64,000 bases of DNA from Megamerina dolium (GCA_963854835.1 OY978526.1:41393140-41457139); one strand, 5' to 3'. Shown: positions 1-13,137, numbered from the stretch's first letter. A program made the numbers and translations. Notes: generated by a model from the sequence alone, not told the origin.

Positions 1-3000
1 ATTCTTTAGCGACTTGATTAACATTTTGAATTTATATTAATCCAAATCTATTTTCGCCTTACGCACAACCAAATTAATACTAATGGCGCTTGTTTGTGTT
101 AAAACTATTTAATTTTTATTTCATATTGTTTTGAATAAGAACTCGTGTATTCGAGTACCCATAGCATGGTATAACAAAAAGCGTTTCAGGATGGATGCTT
201 TATATTGCCTACAATTCCCGAGAGCATAATAATTTACTCCCTCCTCTTTTATGGTTGTTCTCATATGTATGTAGTTGCACTTGTGGCTTCGCCTTTTCCT
301 TCGGTTTACTGGCGCTTTATGACAAGAGTTTCGTAAATTTTTATGAATATTAAAAGAGAACAATTTATGTTTTAAGATAAACAACCACCAATTTAGTAGT
401 AAAATAAGACAATGTAAGCATCATTGAATCTGAATGCGGGATATTATGATTAGAAATGGTTCCGGTGATTCTCCCACAGGAGCTCAGTGACGTAAGCAAG
501 TTGCAAATTAATATAAGGTGCTAGAGAGTGCTGCTGCTTATTTGTTTTCTTGGAATAACATTTGAAATGTGATTTTAAATAAGTGTAATACATATTACAT
601 TAGATTGCCTTATTCTTCATACAAGGACAACGGAATATTCTGGGCAGATATTTTAAATCATTTGAAGGAGCACTTTGGGTGCCTGTCACCTGGTTGCTTT
701 TATAATAGTATATGAAATAATTTTAAACTAACAAAAATCATAAATATTTGCTCTTTCTCCAGCTTTGGTATGACTAATATTTTTATTTTAAGCTAAAAAT
801 GATCGATAAGTAATAGATTAATCTATATGTATGCATATAAGAATTTTCGTTTAAGGGTTTATTAATTTTGGTTTAGTATGCTGTTTATAACCACTTAAAG
901 GAAGCTCTTGAGATGTGGATAAAAATGTATAACCTTGATCATCCGTCTGTACGTCTGAAATTTTCCACATAGTACTTATGGTCCAAGAGTATGAACATTA
1001 TTATAACTGAATCTGATCATTTAATTTACCCGTCTATAACTAACCGTTATCATAACTGCTTTCATATTTCACCTACGATAACTGCAACTATTCGGCACAT
1101 GGCTAAATATATTCCAACATAAACTTCTTTCTAGAGATAGAAGACTGTCAAAAATGGGAGAAATAGTAGTCACAGAAAGAATCTTCAGAGCTAATATCAT
1201 CTGAAATATTCAAGCTTCGTAAGGTTAAGATTCTTTCATATCTTACTTTGGAGGTTAAGGTTTTATAGGGCAAATAAATAAATAAGTAATTATTAGTTTT
1301 TGAATTTACTACGCACCCTAATATTAGAAGGTGAGCTTGATTTTGGTTTCTCGTCAGTTCGAGTAGTGAAAATGTATATCAATTAACCGAAATGTGCTAA
1401 TCAGTTAACCAAAAGTAATGCCTAATACCTTCAATCTGAGTGATTGCGTATTTGACCTTGACTAAATTTGACTTTTCCCTTTGTACACATTTTTATTCCA
1501 TAATCCACAGCAAATATGTATACCTTATACCAAAATTAAACCTTTAATATATTGCGTTTCAATTATTTATTATTACATATTATTTTCTTTATTTTTTTTG
1601 CAATTTTCTGTTAAATATAGCAAAATTAAGAAGAAATGCAAATAAAATTACAAACTTTAATCGTAAATGATATTAAATGTCGCTGATTGATTGTAGGCAA
1701 TTTATTTAACCCTAAAAATTGAATTCATTCAACAGTTCATTTTATCCTCGCATAATATGTATGTATTTTTGAAACAGATATCTCTCTGACTGATAACACC
1801 ATATTATGCGCTCATAATTATTTTTTGCTTAAGAATAAGATTATATAATTGGCACTAGAGACACGAGAGAAGTTACTTCGTTGATCTGCTATTCCAACAT
1901 TATACAGGGTATTAAGTTTTGGGTTCTTTTCAAAGGTATCTACTTAAATTAGTGTACTTGTCTTGGTATCATTTTATTATTCTAGCTTCATTTAGTGAGT
2001 GTACACTGTATTCGCATTGGAAATGTAATACAATAACTAAGAGGTTTCTTGAATTTTTTATGCGAATGCCTAAAATGTAAAGACGGACAATAAATATAAA
2101 TTCAGCACATTGATAACACTGACGATTGCCATTTGATTCAAAGGACTTAAGTAGTGCAATCGAATTTTCGCGATAAGAAAAACACAATGGAATTGATTTC
2201 ATGATTCTGTGTGATGCTTTAAAAATATATGCTTTTGTTAGAATGTTAAGTGAATGGCTATGATATGATTGAGTACATATATAGAAATAATGAAAATTGA
2301 TATTTTATTCTATTGTATTATTGGTTTTGTCTGCTGTTGATTCATTTATTCAATTTAACTAGTTCGTGTATGATATGTTTGCGTTATTGTATACAACAAA
2401 TGAAAGATGATAGTCTAAAGTTAAGCGTAATCAAAATTTTCAGACAGTCTACAAAGGTCACATTATATAAAAAGTATACTGGTATAAAGACAGGCAGTAA
2501 TATGTTAACTTTTTAGTAGAATGAGTTGAGGGTTTTCAAAGGAAATATGAAAAATATTCAAATCATCCCACAGCTGCATTATTAAAATGTAAGACAGTAA
2601 AATGGAACTCGTCATCATAACAAACGTTGGGAGCATAGCAAAGGAAGGAGACAAAAAGAAATAAAAAAGAAAAAAAATGACAACATGCAAGACAGGTGGT
2701 GTGACGTACTAACAGTATTATTGACAGATGTTCAAAAATGTATACCAGTTCTGCAGATATGAGCTGAATGTGGTATGAACATTTAAAAAGTAACATCGAG
2801 TTTGTAGAGCTTCTTTTTGCTTTACATCAACCTGAATCAAATGAGCTAGCACGAGTGTGAAATTTGCACGCCCAAATCAATTTTTTTTGTGCGACGAATT
2901 GTAGGGCACATTCAATAACATTCAAGATAGCCTGCAATATATGGTACATTGACAATATACTCATAAAAATACAAAAAGCGAATCGCGGAATTGGGACAAG

Positions 3001-6000
3001 AGAAGAATATCGACTTTAAAGTTACTTTTTTTTGTGTCTTTTATTTAATATAAATGTGACTACGCAGCTGTTGACTTTTTCACAATTATGTCGCTACTTT
3101 TGATGTATTTCCGTAAATAGGAATATTCTCTAAGAAATTTATGAGTGAAGTGTACTTTGAAAGTTTTTCACTTTGATTTTATTTCGTTCCGCTTAACTTG
3201 AGCTTCAGTTCTTTCACAACTGAATTCTATTTCTCCTTTGATCCGTATCATTAAAAGTAAATGGATATTACTTATATACTAGTAAGTACACAAAATGGAT
3301 AAGATTATTTTCCTGAATTGTGAGATATACTTTACACACCTTGCTTACTTAAGTGCTAACTTTTATTTTGCTTCGTTCTAATTTTTTGCTAATTTACTAA
3401 CACTTTTATTTTGCTTTACTTCCTTCAAGGGCACTGATTTTTAGTTTGCTCAGATGTATAGGTAATCGTATTCAGGTGTGGTAAGTTCATTGCTTATAAA
3501 AATGCAATATAATAAACAGGTGATTTTCAGTCACCGAAAGAAAGCTGTTTATTGATGTGAGGTGATTTGAAGATTAGGAAATTATTGACGCTATAATCAT
3601 ACCACGTATATACACCTACTCGTATAAAGTCAATATGATCTAATGAAAAGAAAACACCTAAAAGTATACCAACGAAAAAGTTTTAATGGTAAATAATGTA
3701 TATATATATATACATAAGTATGTACAGATATATGTACAATACATTAAGGTGTCTCACATGTCTCTACAAAAAATAAATTGCTGGTTCGAAAGAAGCCGTG
3801 TCGAACATTTTTTTTTAATCGGGTTTTCAATGAAAAAATTACGTATGCTACAAAAAGATAAATCTGCGACAGAATCAAAATAATGCGATTTTTCGAGGAT
3901 TTACCAAATTGCTTAGCTCACTAATGACATTCTAGTGATCCGAAAGCATTTGGTGTAATTCATATAATTAACCATTCTTTATGTTTCGTTGGCAAGAACG
4001 TCAAGTTTTTAGTGAGACATCTTGATGTGCTCACATACATATCTACATATATAGCCATGGGAGAAAATAATAATGAAAATGATGTTGAAAAAATAAAAAT
4101 GATAATAATGATGAACAAGTTTTTGTTTGAGAATAGTTGCAGGCATTGTTCATTATACAGGATTATACAGGATGGTTTTGTTCTAATCGAAACCATTTGG
4201 ATACGCACATTTCAAAAAGTAACGCCAAAGAAATTTGCTGCAATTTTAAAATTTTATTTAGAAGATCTTCTAAAACTTATCTGGCGGCAAAAATTACTTT
4301 TATTTTTTACTTGAGAAACTAAATTATATATTTCTAAGGGGGTTTTGATCCCTGCATACAATCGTGCACTTAAAATTCTTTTGTTTGAAGAACTTATTAC
4401 GAAGGATCTGCTGAAAAAATAAACTTTGTTGTACGTCAGTTTCATTTTAAATTTTCGTTAAAATTTTCAGGTCAATGAATAGAAATAAAAATAGAAAAAT
4501 TTACGTATTCAGTTTAATTATGTTAGGCTTTCAAATTGTCTCATTATAGTGTTTGCAAAACTACAATGATAATATGATTTCAGTTTAAAACCTTAAATTC
4601 ACCTTTTAGGTGAAATCCAAGAGAAGGAAGGAAAGCCGAATGATATTTTACACAAGGTTGGTTAATGCTTCAAATATGATAAATCCAAATGCAATCGAAT
4701 GGTAAAATAATATGGGAAACATTTTTTCATCAATACTTGACAAATCGCTCTAACAATCAAAAGTAGCTCAAAATGGTTAAATATTTCACGAAATTGTTGG
4801 AGTACCAATGCTATTTTAGCTTTCAAATACGATCAGTAAAGCATATATTTAACAAACGGGAGGCCATGCATCTGAACCCATTGAGAACACCAGAATTGGC
4901 AAATTTAAAATAAGAAAATTATTTCAATTCTAATTTTTTGTTTCATCCTAAAAGTATGCAGTTTTTCATTCAAAGATTTTAAAATATTCCAATCAAATTA
5001 ATAAATTGTAAATATTATTACGATTTAACAAAATCAAATTCCATGAAAATCATACTGTTCCTTTGTTGTGCTGCAATAGTTATAGATACTCTCCTTGCAT
5101 ATGTGTAAATACCCTGTATGTTTCTATATATGCACCGGAATACGAGCTGAAGTTATTAAGCGAGGTGAACGTGGTAAAAGTAAATTGATGTTTTAAGACA
5201 CATCACGAACAAGCAAATTATTGTAGTAAATGAGGAAGTGATTTAGAGAATTCAACATAATCAATATAATCGTTGTGATCATCATCGTCATCAACATTAT
5301 TTTCATTAAAATTAAAGTATAATTAGCTTGAAGCTAGGCACGCCATTTGATAACTTAATAAGTTGTAAATAATTTTCCAACACTCAACAATAAAAATTCC
5401 ACTTGCGGCATATTTGAAATATCTCCCAATTTAAATATTTTATCAAAAGCAACAGCATAAATCAATATTTTGCCTCAAGCAGTGTTTAGGAAATAACGCA
5501 AACAATTGCAAATTCCAAAAGAAAACAAAAGAATAAAATAAAATAAATATATGTACACGATTACAAAACAAAATATATTGAAATATAATTATAGTACACC
5601 AATATCATTGTCCTCCGTTGAATTGTTTATTTATTGTTTGTTATAAATTTCGATGTAGTTGCCATGACGGCATTAAAAGTTATCTGTAACGTGTAACTAT
5701 GACAACGATTAGGTGCGCGACGACCAATCACACGCCGAAGGTGATGATGATAGTAGTGGTAGCAATGTCGCTGGAATGATGACAATCTATATTCAATGCA
5801 AAATTTTGCGCTTTTCACAGAATCTTTGCTGTTCTCATTTACTCTGTCCTTTTTTGTATGTGTTTGTCTTCTTTGATGTGCGCTGGCGAACGCCAGCGCA
5901 CATTCGAAACCATAGAGCAAGATGGAAAAAAATACTTTAGCCCAAGGTTAAAGGTAAATCATTAGCAACGTAAGCGACAGCAATAACACCCGCAGCATAC

Positions 6001-6737
6001 TACACGTGTAGGTATTATGTTGCGTAATTTATGCTGCCACGAAACGATTAATTGCAATTTGACAGCGGTGCTATATAAGTAGAAGTATGTATGTGTGCAT
6101 ATAGGTAAATTGTAATATATAGTGTTGGCTATGTTGGTGGTTGTGATGGTTGCGGTGATGGTGAGCATACTGCTGGTCTTCGCTACGATTATATTTGTTT
6201 AGTGTGGTTGGTCGGATTTCCATCGTCTTCTAAAACAAAGTGTTGCCTTGTTAGTATAGATACAAAATACTTTCTGCTTTCATAGTGGAATTGATTTGCA
6301 TAACATTAGTGAAAGATGTTTGGTGACCTGATTGAAATTGATTGAATGAATTGACATATTGCAAATAGAATTTGTTTTTTTTTTATGTATTATACATAAC
6401 ATATATTCGGATATTTATCGTATGTGTATTAGTATGCATATGTGAATCTATGCTGTTTATTAAAAAAAGCAAAAAGCTGTTTATTTAATGTTTCATATAT
6501 GAGTATTGATAAATTGAATATTTAGGAAATACTCGTACGTTAAGTTATTTAGTGAAATTACCAGGTAAAATTATTCCATTAGCACACAAGAGCGGTTCTT
6601 TATCAATGAAATCTTTAGACGACTTTTTTATTATAATTTCAGCTATAATTTGTTCGATTGACTTGAAATATTCGATTGGATTTTGACTCGGAGATTTAAC
6701 ACTACAACATAAGTAAGGAATATTTTTTAACAGTGAA
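1..6737. other. AT-rich non-coding DNA, no gene recognised
   Basis: About 6.7 kb of AT-rich sequence in which all open frames are short (under 100 codons) and have no recognisable domain or coding-like composition. It contains poly-purine/pyrimidine runs, scattered ATG/TATA-rich microrepeats, a 12-bp splice-flanked block (480-491) and a perfect GC-rich palindrome (5876-5903). The 5640-6170 interval is somewhat richer in GC and in GATGAT/GGTGGT-type triplets than its surroundings and carries a CACGTG palindrome near 6003, but nothing there supports a gene. Most likely intronic or intergenic. Confidence 0.6.
5876..5903. repeat. Perfect 13-bp inverted repeat (hairpin), GC-rich
   Basis: Arms ATGTGCGCTGGCG (5876-5888) and CGCCAGCGCACAT (5891-5903) are exact reverse complements separated by only AA. 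The arms are strongly GC-rich inside AT-rich DNA. No transcript context (T-run terminator, flanking gene) is visible, so its role is unknown. Confidence 0.85.
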
Positions 6738-8780
6738 GTATATAAGTAGTCATATCAACACCAGTCCTGTAATCCAGTCTGAGATCGACATCGATGATAA
6801 TCTAAACATCACGAGATTACCAAAAACAAAAGAATGTTCGTATAGGCACCAACACCCAAATTGAAAAACTCGTTAATGAAAAGTGCCGGCGTAGAAGAGA
6901 ATGGCAGACATGCCGGTCACCTGCATCAAAACAAAGACTTAAGTGTGCTGAAAGAGCTCTGAAAGAAGCATTAAAACAGGATGAGGAATTTGAACAGCTA
7001 AAGTATATCGAAAAGCTTTCTCCTATGACTTCCAAAACAAATTCGCTTTGGAACTCTTACAAAAAGCTGAAAACGCCACTTGATGCAGAATTTCCATTTG
7101 CACACATCAGAAATCATGTTGGAAATTGGTCACGCACTGAAGAAGAAAAAGCCAACACATTTGCTATACAATTATGTAATGTGTTCCAGCTCAATCCGCC
7201 CGCAAACGACTTTCGAATCCCTCCACATAGCACTGCAACTAGTGCCTTCACTCCCCTCAAAATATCATCCAAAGAAATCAACGAGATTATTAAGTACCAG
7301 CTTAATCCAAAGAAAGCTCCTGGTTTCGATGGCATCACACCAAAAATGCTAATTGAAATTCCAACGGCAGCTGTATTATTTTTAGTGGTTTTGTTTAATG
7401 CAATGCTAAAACTGGGCTACTTTCCTAACCAATGGAAAAAATCACAAGTAACAATGATCCTAAAGCCAGGAAAAGATAAAACATTGCCGTCATCCTACAG
7501 ACCCATAAGCTTGCTACCATGTCTCTCAAAATTATTTGAAAAACTGCTGTTAGCCTAACTCAGACCTCATCTTGAAGAATGTGACATAATTTCTCAGCAC
7601 CAATTTGGATTTCGCGAAAAACATGGGACGATCGAGCAGGTCAACAGAATTACCAATGAGATACGGAAAGCATTTGAATACAAAGAGTATTGTTCAGCTA
7701 TATTCCTCGATGTTGCTCAGGCATTTGATAAAGTGTGGCATGAAGGGCTAAAGTATAAAATAAGAAAACTTCTACCAGAAAACTCCCATCAAATACTGGA
7801 ATCATACCTAGATAACCGTTGTTTTGTTGTAAAATATAAAGACTTTTCCACAGAAGAATTCAATATCAAAGCCGGAGTTCCACAGGGTAGCGTTCTTGGC
7901 CCCATTCTATATGTATTATATACTTCCGATCTACCAACAGATGCACGGTTGTTGACATCTACATTTGCTGACGATACTGCTATTCTAAGCCGTAATCGAA
8001 ACCCAATTAAGGCATCCACAGATTTAGGGGAGCATTTAGTACTTGTTGAAATATGGTTATCTAACTGGCGCATAAAAGTTAATGAGTCCAAATGTAAACA
8101 TGTAACGTTCACACTTAACAAAAGCACATGCCCGACAGTTACACTAAATAATGGCGCCATAACTCATACAAATGAAGTCACCTACCTAGGGATACACTTA
8201 GATAGACGGCTTACATGGCGCAAGCACATCGAAGCAAAAAGAACTCAAATGAAATTAAAAGCTTCTTGTCTGCACTGGCTCATCAATTTCAGATCACCAT
8301 TAAACTTGAAATACAAGGTCCTACTGTACAACAGCATAATAAAGCCAATTTGGAGTTACGGAATTCAATTATGGGGGAACACTAGTAATAGCAATATTGA
8401 AATCATACAGAGATCTCAGTCTAAAATGTTAAGGATGATAACTGGTGCACCATGGTATATTAGAAATGAATTTATACACAATGACTTAGATATCCCAATG
8501 GTAGAAATTGAAGTTAAAAATACTAGACAAAAATATACTAGAAGATTACAAAGACATCCAAACACACTAGCAAGAACCTTGCTCAATACCTGCTATACTT
8601 CGCGCCTTCGGAGAAAGGACCTGCCAGTCTTCCAATAAAAAGAAGAGCATCGTACAAAAAACATTGCTCTAGATAATAACGAGCTACTGTTGTTGAATTA
8701 GATTGAGATTTTAAAACTTATTGTTAGATTCTTTAGGAATAGATTCAATAAATAAGGAAAATGTATAATAAAAAAAAAAA
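6738..8780 (+). mobile_element. 5'-truncated jockey-like non-LTR retrotransposon
   Basis: A LINE insertion bounded by a candidate target-site duplication: AACAGTGAA at 6729-6737 and again at 8779-8787, directly after an A-run (8769-8780). The right end has the expected 3' features: coding frame ending at 8638, about 130 bp of AT-rich 3' UTR, then an A-tail. The left end is truncated: ORF1 and the AP endonuclease are missing and only the part of ORF2 from just upstream of the RT domain remains. Jockey-clade assignment rests on the RT motifs (FADDT, GVPQGSVLGP) and on the absence of an RNase H domain; it is family-level inference. Confidence 0.85.
6806..8638 (+). pseudogene. Jockey-like ORF2 reverse transcriptase fragment, one in-frame stop
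   Basis: The reading frame is open from 6806 (just after a TAA at 6803) to the TAA ending at 8638, interrupted by a single in-frame TAA at 7556-7558; the frame does not shift across it. The N-terminal part is the basic, Arg/Lys-rich segment that precedes LINE RT domains. RT motifs in order are SSYRPISLLPCLSKLFEK before the stop, HQFGFRE after it, catalytic motif A LDVAQAFDKVWH (Asp codon 7709-7711), GVPQGSVLGP, and catalytic FADD at 7964-7975. All catalytic aspartates are preserved. In a living element this enzyme would copy element RNA into a nicked chromosomal target. The endonuclease is missing, so the copy cannot act alone. The single lesion suggests a moderately young insertion. Confidence 0.85.
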
Positions 8781-8787
8781 CAGTGAA

Positions 8788-11267
8788 ATGATTTAGCAGA
8801 TGAAATTGATCTAGGCTATATTTTGTGAAAAAATAAGGAGAATTTCCAATCGTTTTTTAAAATTTTGACCTTCAAATGAAATGTGAAAACCTCTCAAACT
8901 TTAGGGTGTTGTACCACTGGATTCGGACAAGTTTTGCATTTATTTTCACTTTAGTTATGCCATCAGATTAGGAAATCTAGGGAGATTTGACCAGTTTTTC
9001 ACTTAAGCTTATGTAAAATTCGATAAAAATATTTAATGTAACAAAAATGCATATTCACAAATTTCAGCGGGATTTTGACTCACATTTTAAGATATTATAT
9101 AAATTTTTTTTTCATTGTTGTGTATGTGGAACTGATCATTTCGTAGCCATGACCGTATTTGTTGAGTTGTTTTTATGATAATTTCGTAAGGTAGCATCTA
9201 TAAAAGGGTGGAGATAGATTATAAGTATGCTCGGGAAAAAAGTCGAGAAGAAAAATTTAAGGAGGCTTTGTGGCACATGTCACCTCTCTAGAATTGACCA
9301 TATTTGCACTTATTGTTTCGCCAATACGTATGGATCATTGAAGCATATCGCATCGTGTAATCTTTCTATACTACCATGGGACTTGTGGGTCAGATGAGGC
9401 ATTGACAGAGATTATGACAATATTCTGAAGAGTATGCTCATATATATGATGGGGATAAGCATGGTGCAGCTTTTTGTACATATAAACATTTTAATTTCCT
9501 GTAGGCTGTAGCTTGTTCCATGTAACTATTTCACGACCAGTAAGATATAAGCGTATCATCTCAACTTTTTACATCTTTATGCCATATATTCTGATGGTGA
9601 AAACATTAAAAAGTTTGCACAAAAGAGATTTTTTCAGACGGAGGTGAGATTTTATAAGAATTTATATGTGTCTTTTATTGCCATTATTAAGCTACTTTAT
9701 CCGAAATTAATAGAAGACGATATTACGCTGCAAGTTAGAGGTATTCTAGAAAAATCAGCAAATTATAATATAGATTTTCAATCATTGCTGCAGTTTATAT
9801 AAATGCTCGGCTTTAACTTTAACGATTGTTTGATTATAATAGAATTTTGGCAGTATTGTTTTTTATATACAAGGAAAAACATTAAGGCGTGTTAAGTTTA
9901 AAATTAACCTTGATTCATTTAATAATTACTCTTAAAATATTTCGGGCTTATCTTTGGCCGTAATTGCAAAATTATCTCTTTTTTTCGATTGTTAATCACA
10001 AAATTACTTTCATAGTCAGACCAGTGCAGTTCTAGTATAAGATATCATATCAATTTTTAAGTAAAAGTGAATACTACCACGTGTACTTCATAATACGAGT
10101 TAAATCAGTTTAAATAATAAAGTTTGTTACGAACATTGATAAAAGAAACGAAAAGAAAACATGAGTGTACATTTGTGCATTTTTGTTTACATTTGTGCAT
10201 CTAACTAAACAGCAATAACAACAACAGCGGCACGAACATACTCCCACCACCTGGAGTAAGAATCGACGGGAAAGGTCCACCGGCACAAAATCTCCCTCAC
10301 ACAGTCATCTGGTAATGACCTTAACCAAATTAATGGGAATCATTGATATCAATTTGTGTCAATAATTTTGGCGACTTTTGTGGTGAGGCACCCTTATGTA
10401 CATATTGTGTGATATAATATTTTTGCCTAATTTGTATTTTTCGTCTATGAAATTTGAAATAAAATTCAATTACTGGTTGTCACAGTAACCATCGTTATTT
10501 ATTTCCACTGAATTACTAAATTAGTTTCGTTCTAGTGCAAATAGAAAAGTATGTTTTTCTACAAATACATTTGCATGAAAAGCGAAATAAAATTTAAGCG
10601 AAAATTAATCAAATAATATATCGACGAAAAACAACTTTGGCAAATAGTTTACACACGGAATATTCATGAGTAATTCCATTATAAATTTTGTGCAGTGAAA
10701 CGATATTTAACAATAAAATCAATAGTTTTTCTTTCTTTATAAGCTTTTGAAGGTAAATACAGTATAAAAAAAATTCTAACTAAATTCAACTTTTAAACGT
10801 TAACGTATATGCATTTATAAACGTGTTTTTTCTCATTGTCCTAACTTATTTCAGAATACAAATCAAATCTGTAATATTTTTAGTTGTAAAGGGATGAAAT
10901 AAATATATGTTTTCCGATGGGAATTTATTATCACAAATTGTGGCAATTTCTGTCATATTGTATTGTAATATATGTATTATAAAATATATGTAATAAAGGT
11001 ACAATATTAGAGCGCTTTGCGAGAAAAACAGATTGCTGTTACAAATTAAAAATACTGTTCTCAAAATAATCTAAAATTTTGTAATTTGTATGAAACTTTT
11101 ATTGTTACATTACTTTCGGCCAAGAAAAGGTCATCGATTTTTAACAGTCGGCGAATGATTAATCCATTCTAATTTATTTCCATTTTTCACTGCAATTTTC
11201 TTGAAAAATCAACAAAAGGTCTCTAAATCTAAAATCTAATAAAAAAGCTACGTTAAATTTTTATTCG
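8788..11267. other. AT-rich non-coding DNA
   Basis: No recognisable element or gene through about 2.5 kb, apart from the splice-flanked block at 10213-10311. The longest minus-strand open frame (10846-11064) is AT-driven, with low-complexity Ile/Tyr/Leu composition, and is not supported. Confidence 0.5.
10213..10311 (+). other. Candidate host internal exon (99 bp), unidentified
   Basis: A GC-richer block in AT-rich DNA. It is preceded by CTAACTAAACAG, which reads as a branch-point-like CTAAC close to an AG acceptor ending at 10212, and is followed by CTG|GTAATG, a plausible donor at 10312. The block is 99 bp, a multiple of three, so including or skipping it would preserve frame. Of the three plus-strand frames only one is open; it begins with a short Asn run, then Ser-Gly-Thr, ILPPPGV, RIDGKGPPAQN and LPHTVI. 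I do not recognise the protein. The acceptor lacks a strong pyrimidine tract. Alternatives are a decayed transposon fragment or chance. No neighbouring exons could be identified. Confidence 0.3.
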
Positions 11268-11277
11268 GTAACCGCAG
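11268..11277 (+). repeat. Target-site duplication, left copy
   Basis: GTAACCGCAG here recurs at 13138-13147 immediately after the TAAG tail of the RTE-like LINE. The 10-bp match fixes the borders of the insertion. Confidence 0.85.
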
Positions 11278-13088
11278 AGAGACGTCTTTTCAGGCGCAAG
11301 AAGAGGGAGTTGGAAAGACGCGAGTGTGAGGAGATAGAGATGTGTACCGACAAGAATGAGACTCGAAAATTCTTTGAAAAGATCAAGCGCCTGAGTGGAG
11401 GTTTAAATCCCGGAGCCTCTTCTTGTCGTGATGGAAATGGGAGTCTGGTTACGGATGTCCAGAGTGTACTGAGCCTATGGAGGGAACACTTCTCCACGTT
11501 ACTGAATGGCGATGCTACGAACAATTCCGCCAGTGGAGGAGAATGCCCGATAACCCCAATTACAGATGATGGTGTTGATGTTCCACCACCCGACTATGAC
11601 GAGGTTGAAACGGCCATTTTAAGGCTGAAGAACAACAAAGCTGCAGGTGCTGATGGCCTGCCTGCCGAGTTGTTTAAGACCGGAGGCGATGAGCTGCTCA
11701 CCCGCATGCACCAGCTCATAAGCAGAATATGGTCGGATTAAAGCATGCCTGATGATTGGAGGCTCAGTGTTCTCTGTCCTATACATAAAAAAGGAGACCC
11801 CACAATTTGCGCCAACTACCGTGGAATAAGTCTCCTGAGCATCGAGTACAAGGTTCTATCGAGCGTACTGTGTGAAAGGTTGAAGCCTATGCTCAGCAAC
11901 CTGATTGGACCTTATCAGTGTGGCTTCAGACTAAATACACCATCGACCAGATTTTCACACTGCGCCAAATCCTGGAGAAGACCCAAGAAAAACAGATGGA
12001 CACACACCACCTATTTGTTGATTATAAAGCCGCTTTCGACAGTCCGGTAAGGGATTACCTCTACGCAACAATGTCTGAGTTCGGTATTCCTGCAAAGCTC
12101 ATTCGACTTTGTAGAATGACACTGCATAACTCCCGTTGTGCAGTGAAAATTGGGAAGGACCTTTCCGCACCGTTTAATACCGAACGGGGTTTCAGACAAG
12201 GTGATTCGTTATCGTGCGACTTCTTCAATCTTATTATGGAGAAAATAATACGAGCTGCTGATCTACGACATAATGGCACTATCTTCAACAAAAGTGTCAT
12301 GCTGTTAGCGTATGCCGACGATATTGACATAATCGGCATGAACACGCGAGCAGTCAGTGCAGCATTCTCAGAGTTGGAAAGAGAGTCGCGTCGGATGGGT
12401 CTCACGGTGAACGAGGGCAAGACGAAGTATCTAGTGTCAACAAACAAAGAGTCCCGGCGTCTTGGACAGCACGTCACTGTTGACAACTACGCTTTTGAAG
12501 TAGTAAGGGACTTTGTCTATCTTGGAACCAGCATTAACAGCAGTAATGACGTCAGCTTGGAGATCATGCGTAGGATAACTCTTGCTAACAGGTGTTACTT
12601 TGGGCTGAGTAAGCAATTGAGAAGTCGAGCCCTCTCTCGAAGAACGAAAACTATACTCTACAAGTCTCTCATCATGCCTGTCTTAACATATGGCGCTGAA
12701 GCCTGGACAATTTCCACCTCGGATGAGCGAATACTTGGAGTTTTCGAGAAAAAAGTCCTACGCAAGATCTTTGGACCTATTTGCGTTGGTGGTGAGTACC
12801 GAATAAGGTACAACCATGAGCTGTACGAGCTGTATGCCGATATTGACATAGTAAAGCGCATCAAAATTGCGGCTGCGCTGGCTAGGTCATGTCGAGCGAA
12901 TGGAAGAACACGCTCCAGCTAAGAAGGTGTTATATTCGGAACCCGCTGGAGGACGACGCAGAAGAGGAAGACCAAACCTCCGGTGGAAAAACCAAGTACT
13001 GGAGAACCTGACGGCGCTTGGAATTTGTAACTGGCGCCAGCTAGCGAAGAACAGAGATGGCTGGCGAAGCATGTTATTTTCGGCCTAA
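11278..13088 (+). pseudogene. RTE-like reverse transcriptase, broken by one stop and two frameshifts
   Basis: The frame runs from the truncation point through the linker (GGLNPGASSCRDG), the RT palm and fingers (NNKAAGADGLPAELFK, CANYRGISLLS) and on to a C-terminal RNA/DNA-binding tail (GHVERMEEHAPAKK, RRRRGRPNLRW, NRDGW). Catalytic YADD is intact at 12311-12322. Comparison with the 44-47 kb copy shows three lesions: a GAA-to-TAA stop at 11739-11741 just before MPDDWRLSVL; a 4-nt deletion near 11930 that removes PGKS and shifts frame; and a small indel near 12865 that shifts the last segment into a third frame ending at 13088. It would have encoded target-primed reverse transcription. It cannot make a full enzyme now. 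Confidence 0.88.
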
Positions 13089-13137
13089 ATCGATATTCGG
13101 TTGTTATGGCCACATAAGTAAGTAAGTAAGTAAGTAA
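11278..13137 (+). mobile_element. RTE-like LINE, 5'-truncated copy with TSD
   Basis: An insertion of about 1.86 kb flanked by GTAACCGCAG on both sides, ending in a (TAAG)n microsatellite tail (13114-13137) instead of poly(A). Short tandem-repeat tails are typical of RTE-type LINEs. It is the same family as the near full-length copy at 44145-47420, lacking the 5' UTR, the AP endonuclease and the N-terminal part of the linker. Clade placement as RTE-like is from the RT and C-terminal motifs and is not certain. Confidence 0.88.

Noticed and set aside
5627..5940. Opposite-strand frames over a GATGATGATAG/GGTGGT patch, possibly a gene
   Set aside because: Compositional low complexity (Asp/Ser or His runs) and the palindrome at 5876-5903 explain the open frames; no motif supports coding.
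9195..9215. TATAAAAGGG core promoter
   Set aside because: A TATA-like box alone in AT-rich DNA, with no downstream coding or transcript evidence.
10366..10376. TTTTGGCGACTTTTG as an LTR element primer site (tRNA-Ser type)
   Set aside because: Only the GGCGAC core matches; no LTR pair or Pol remnants lie nearby.
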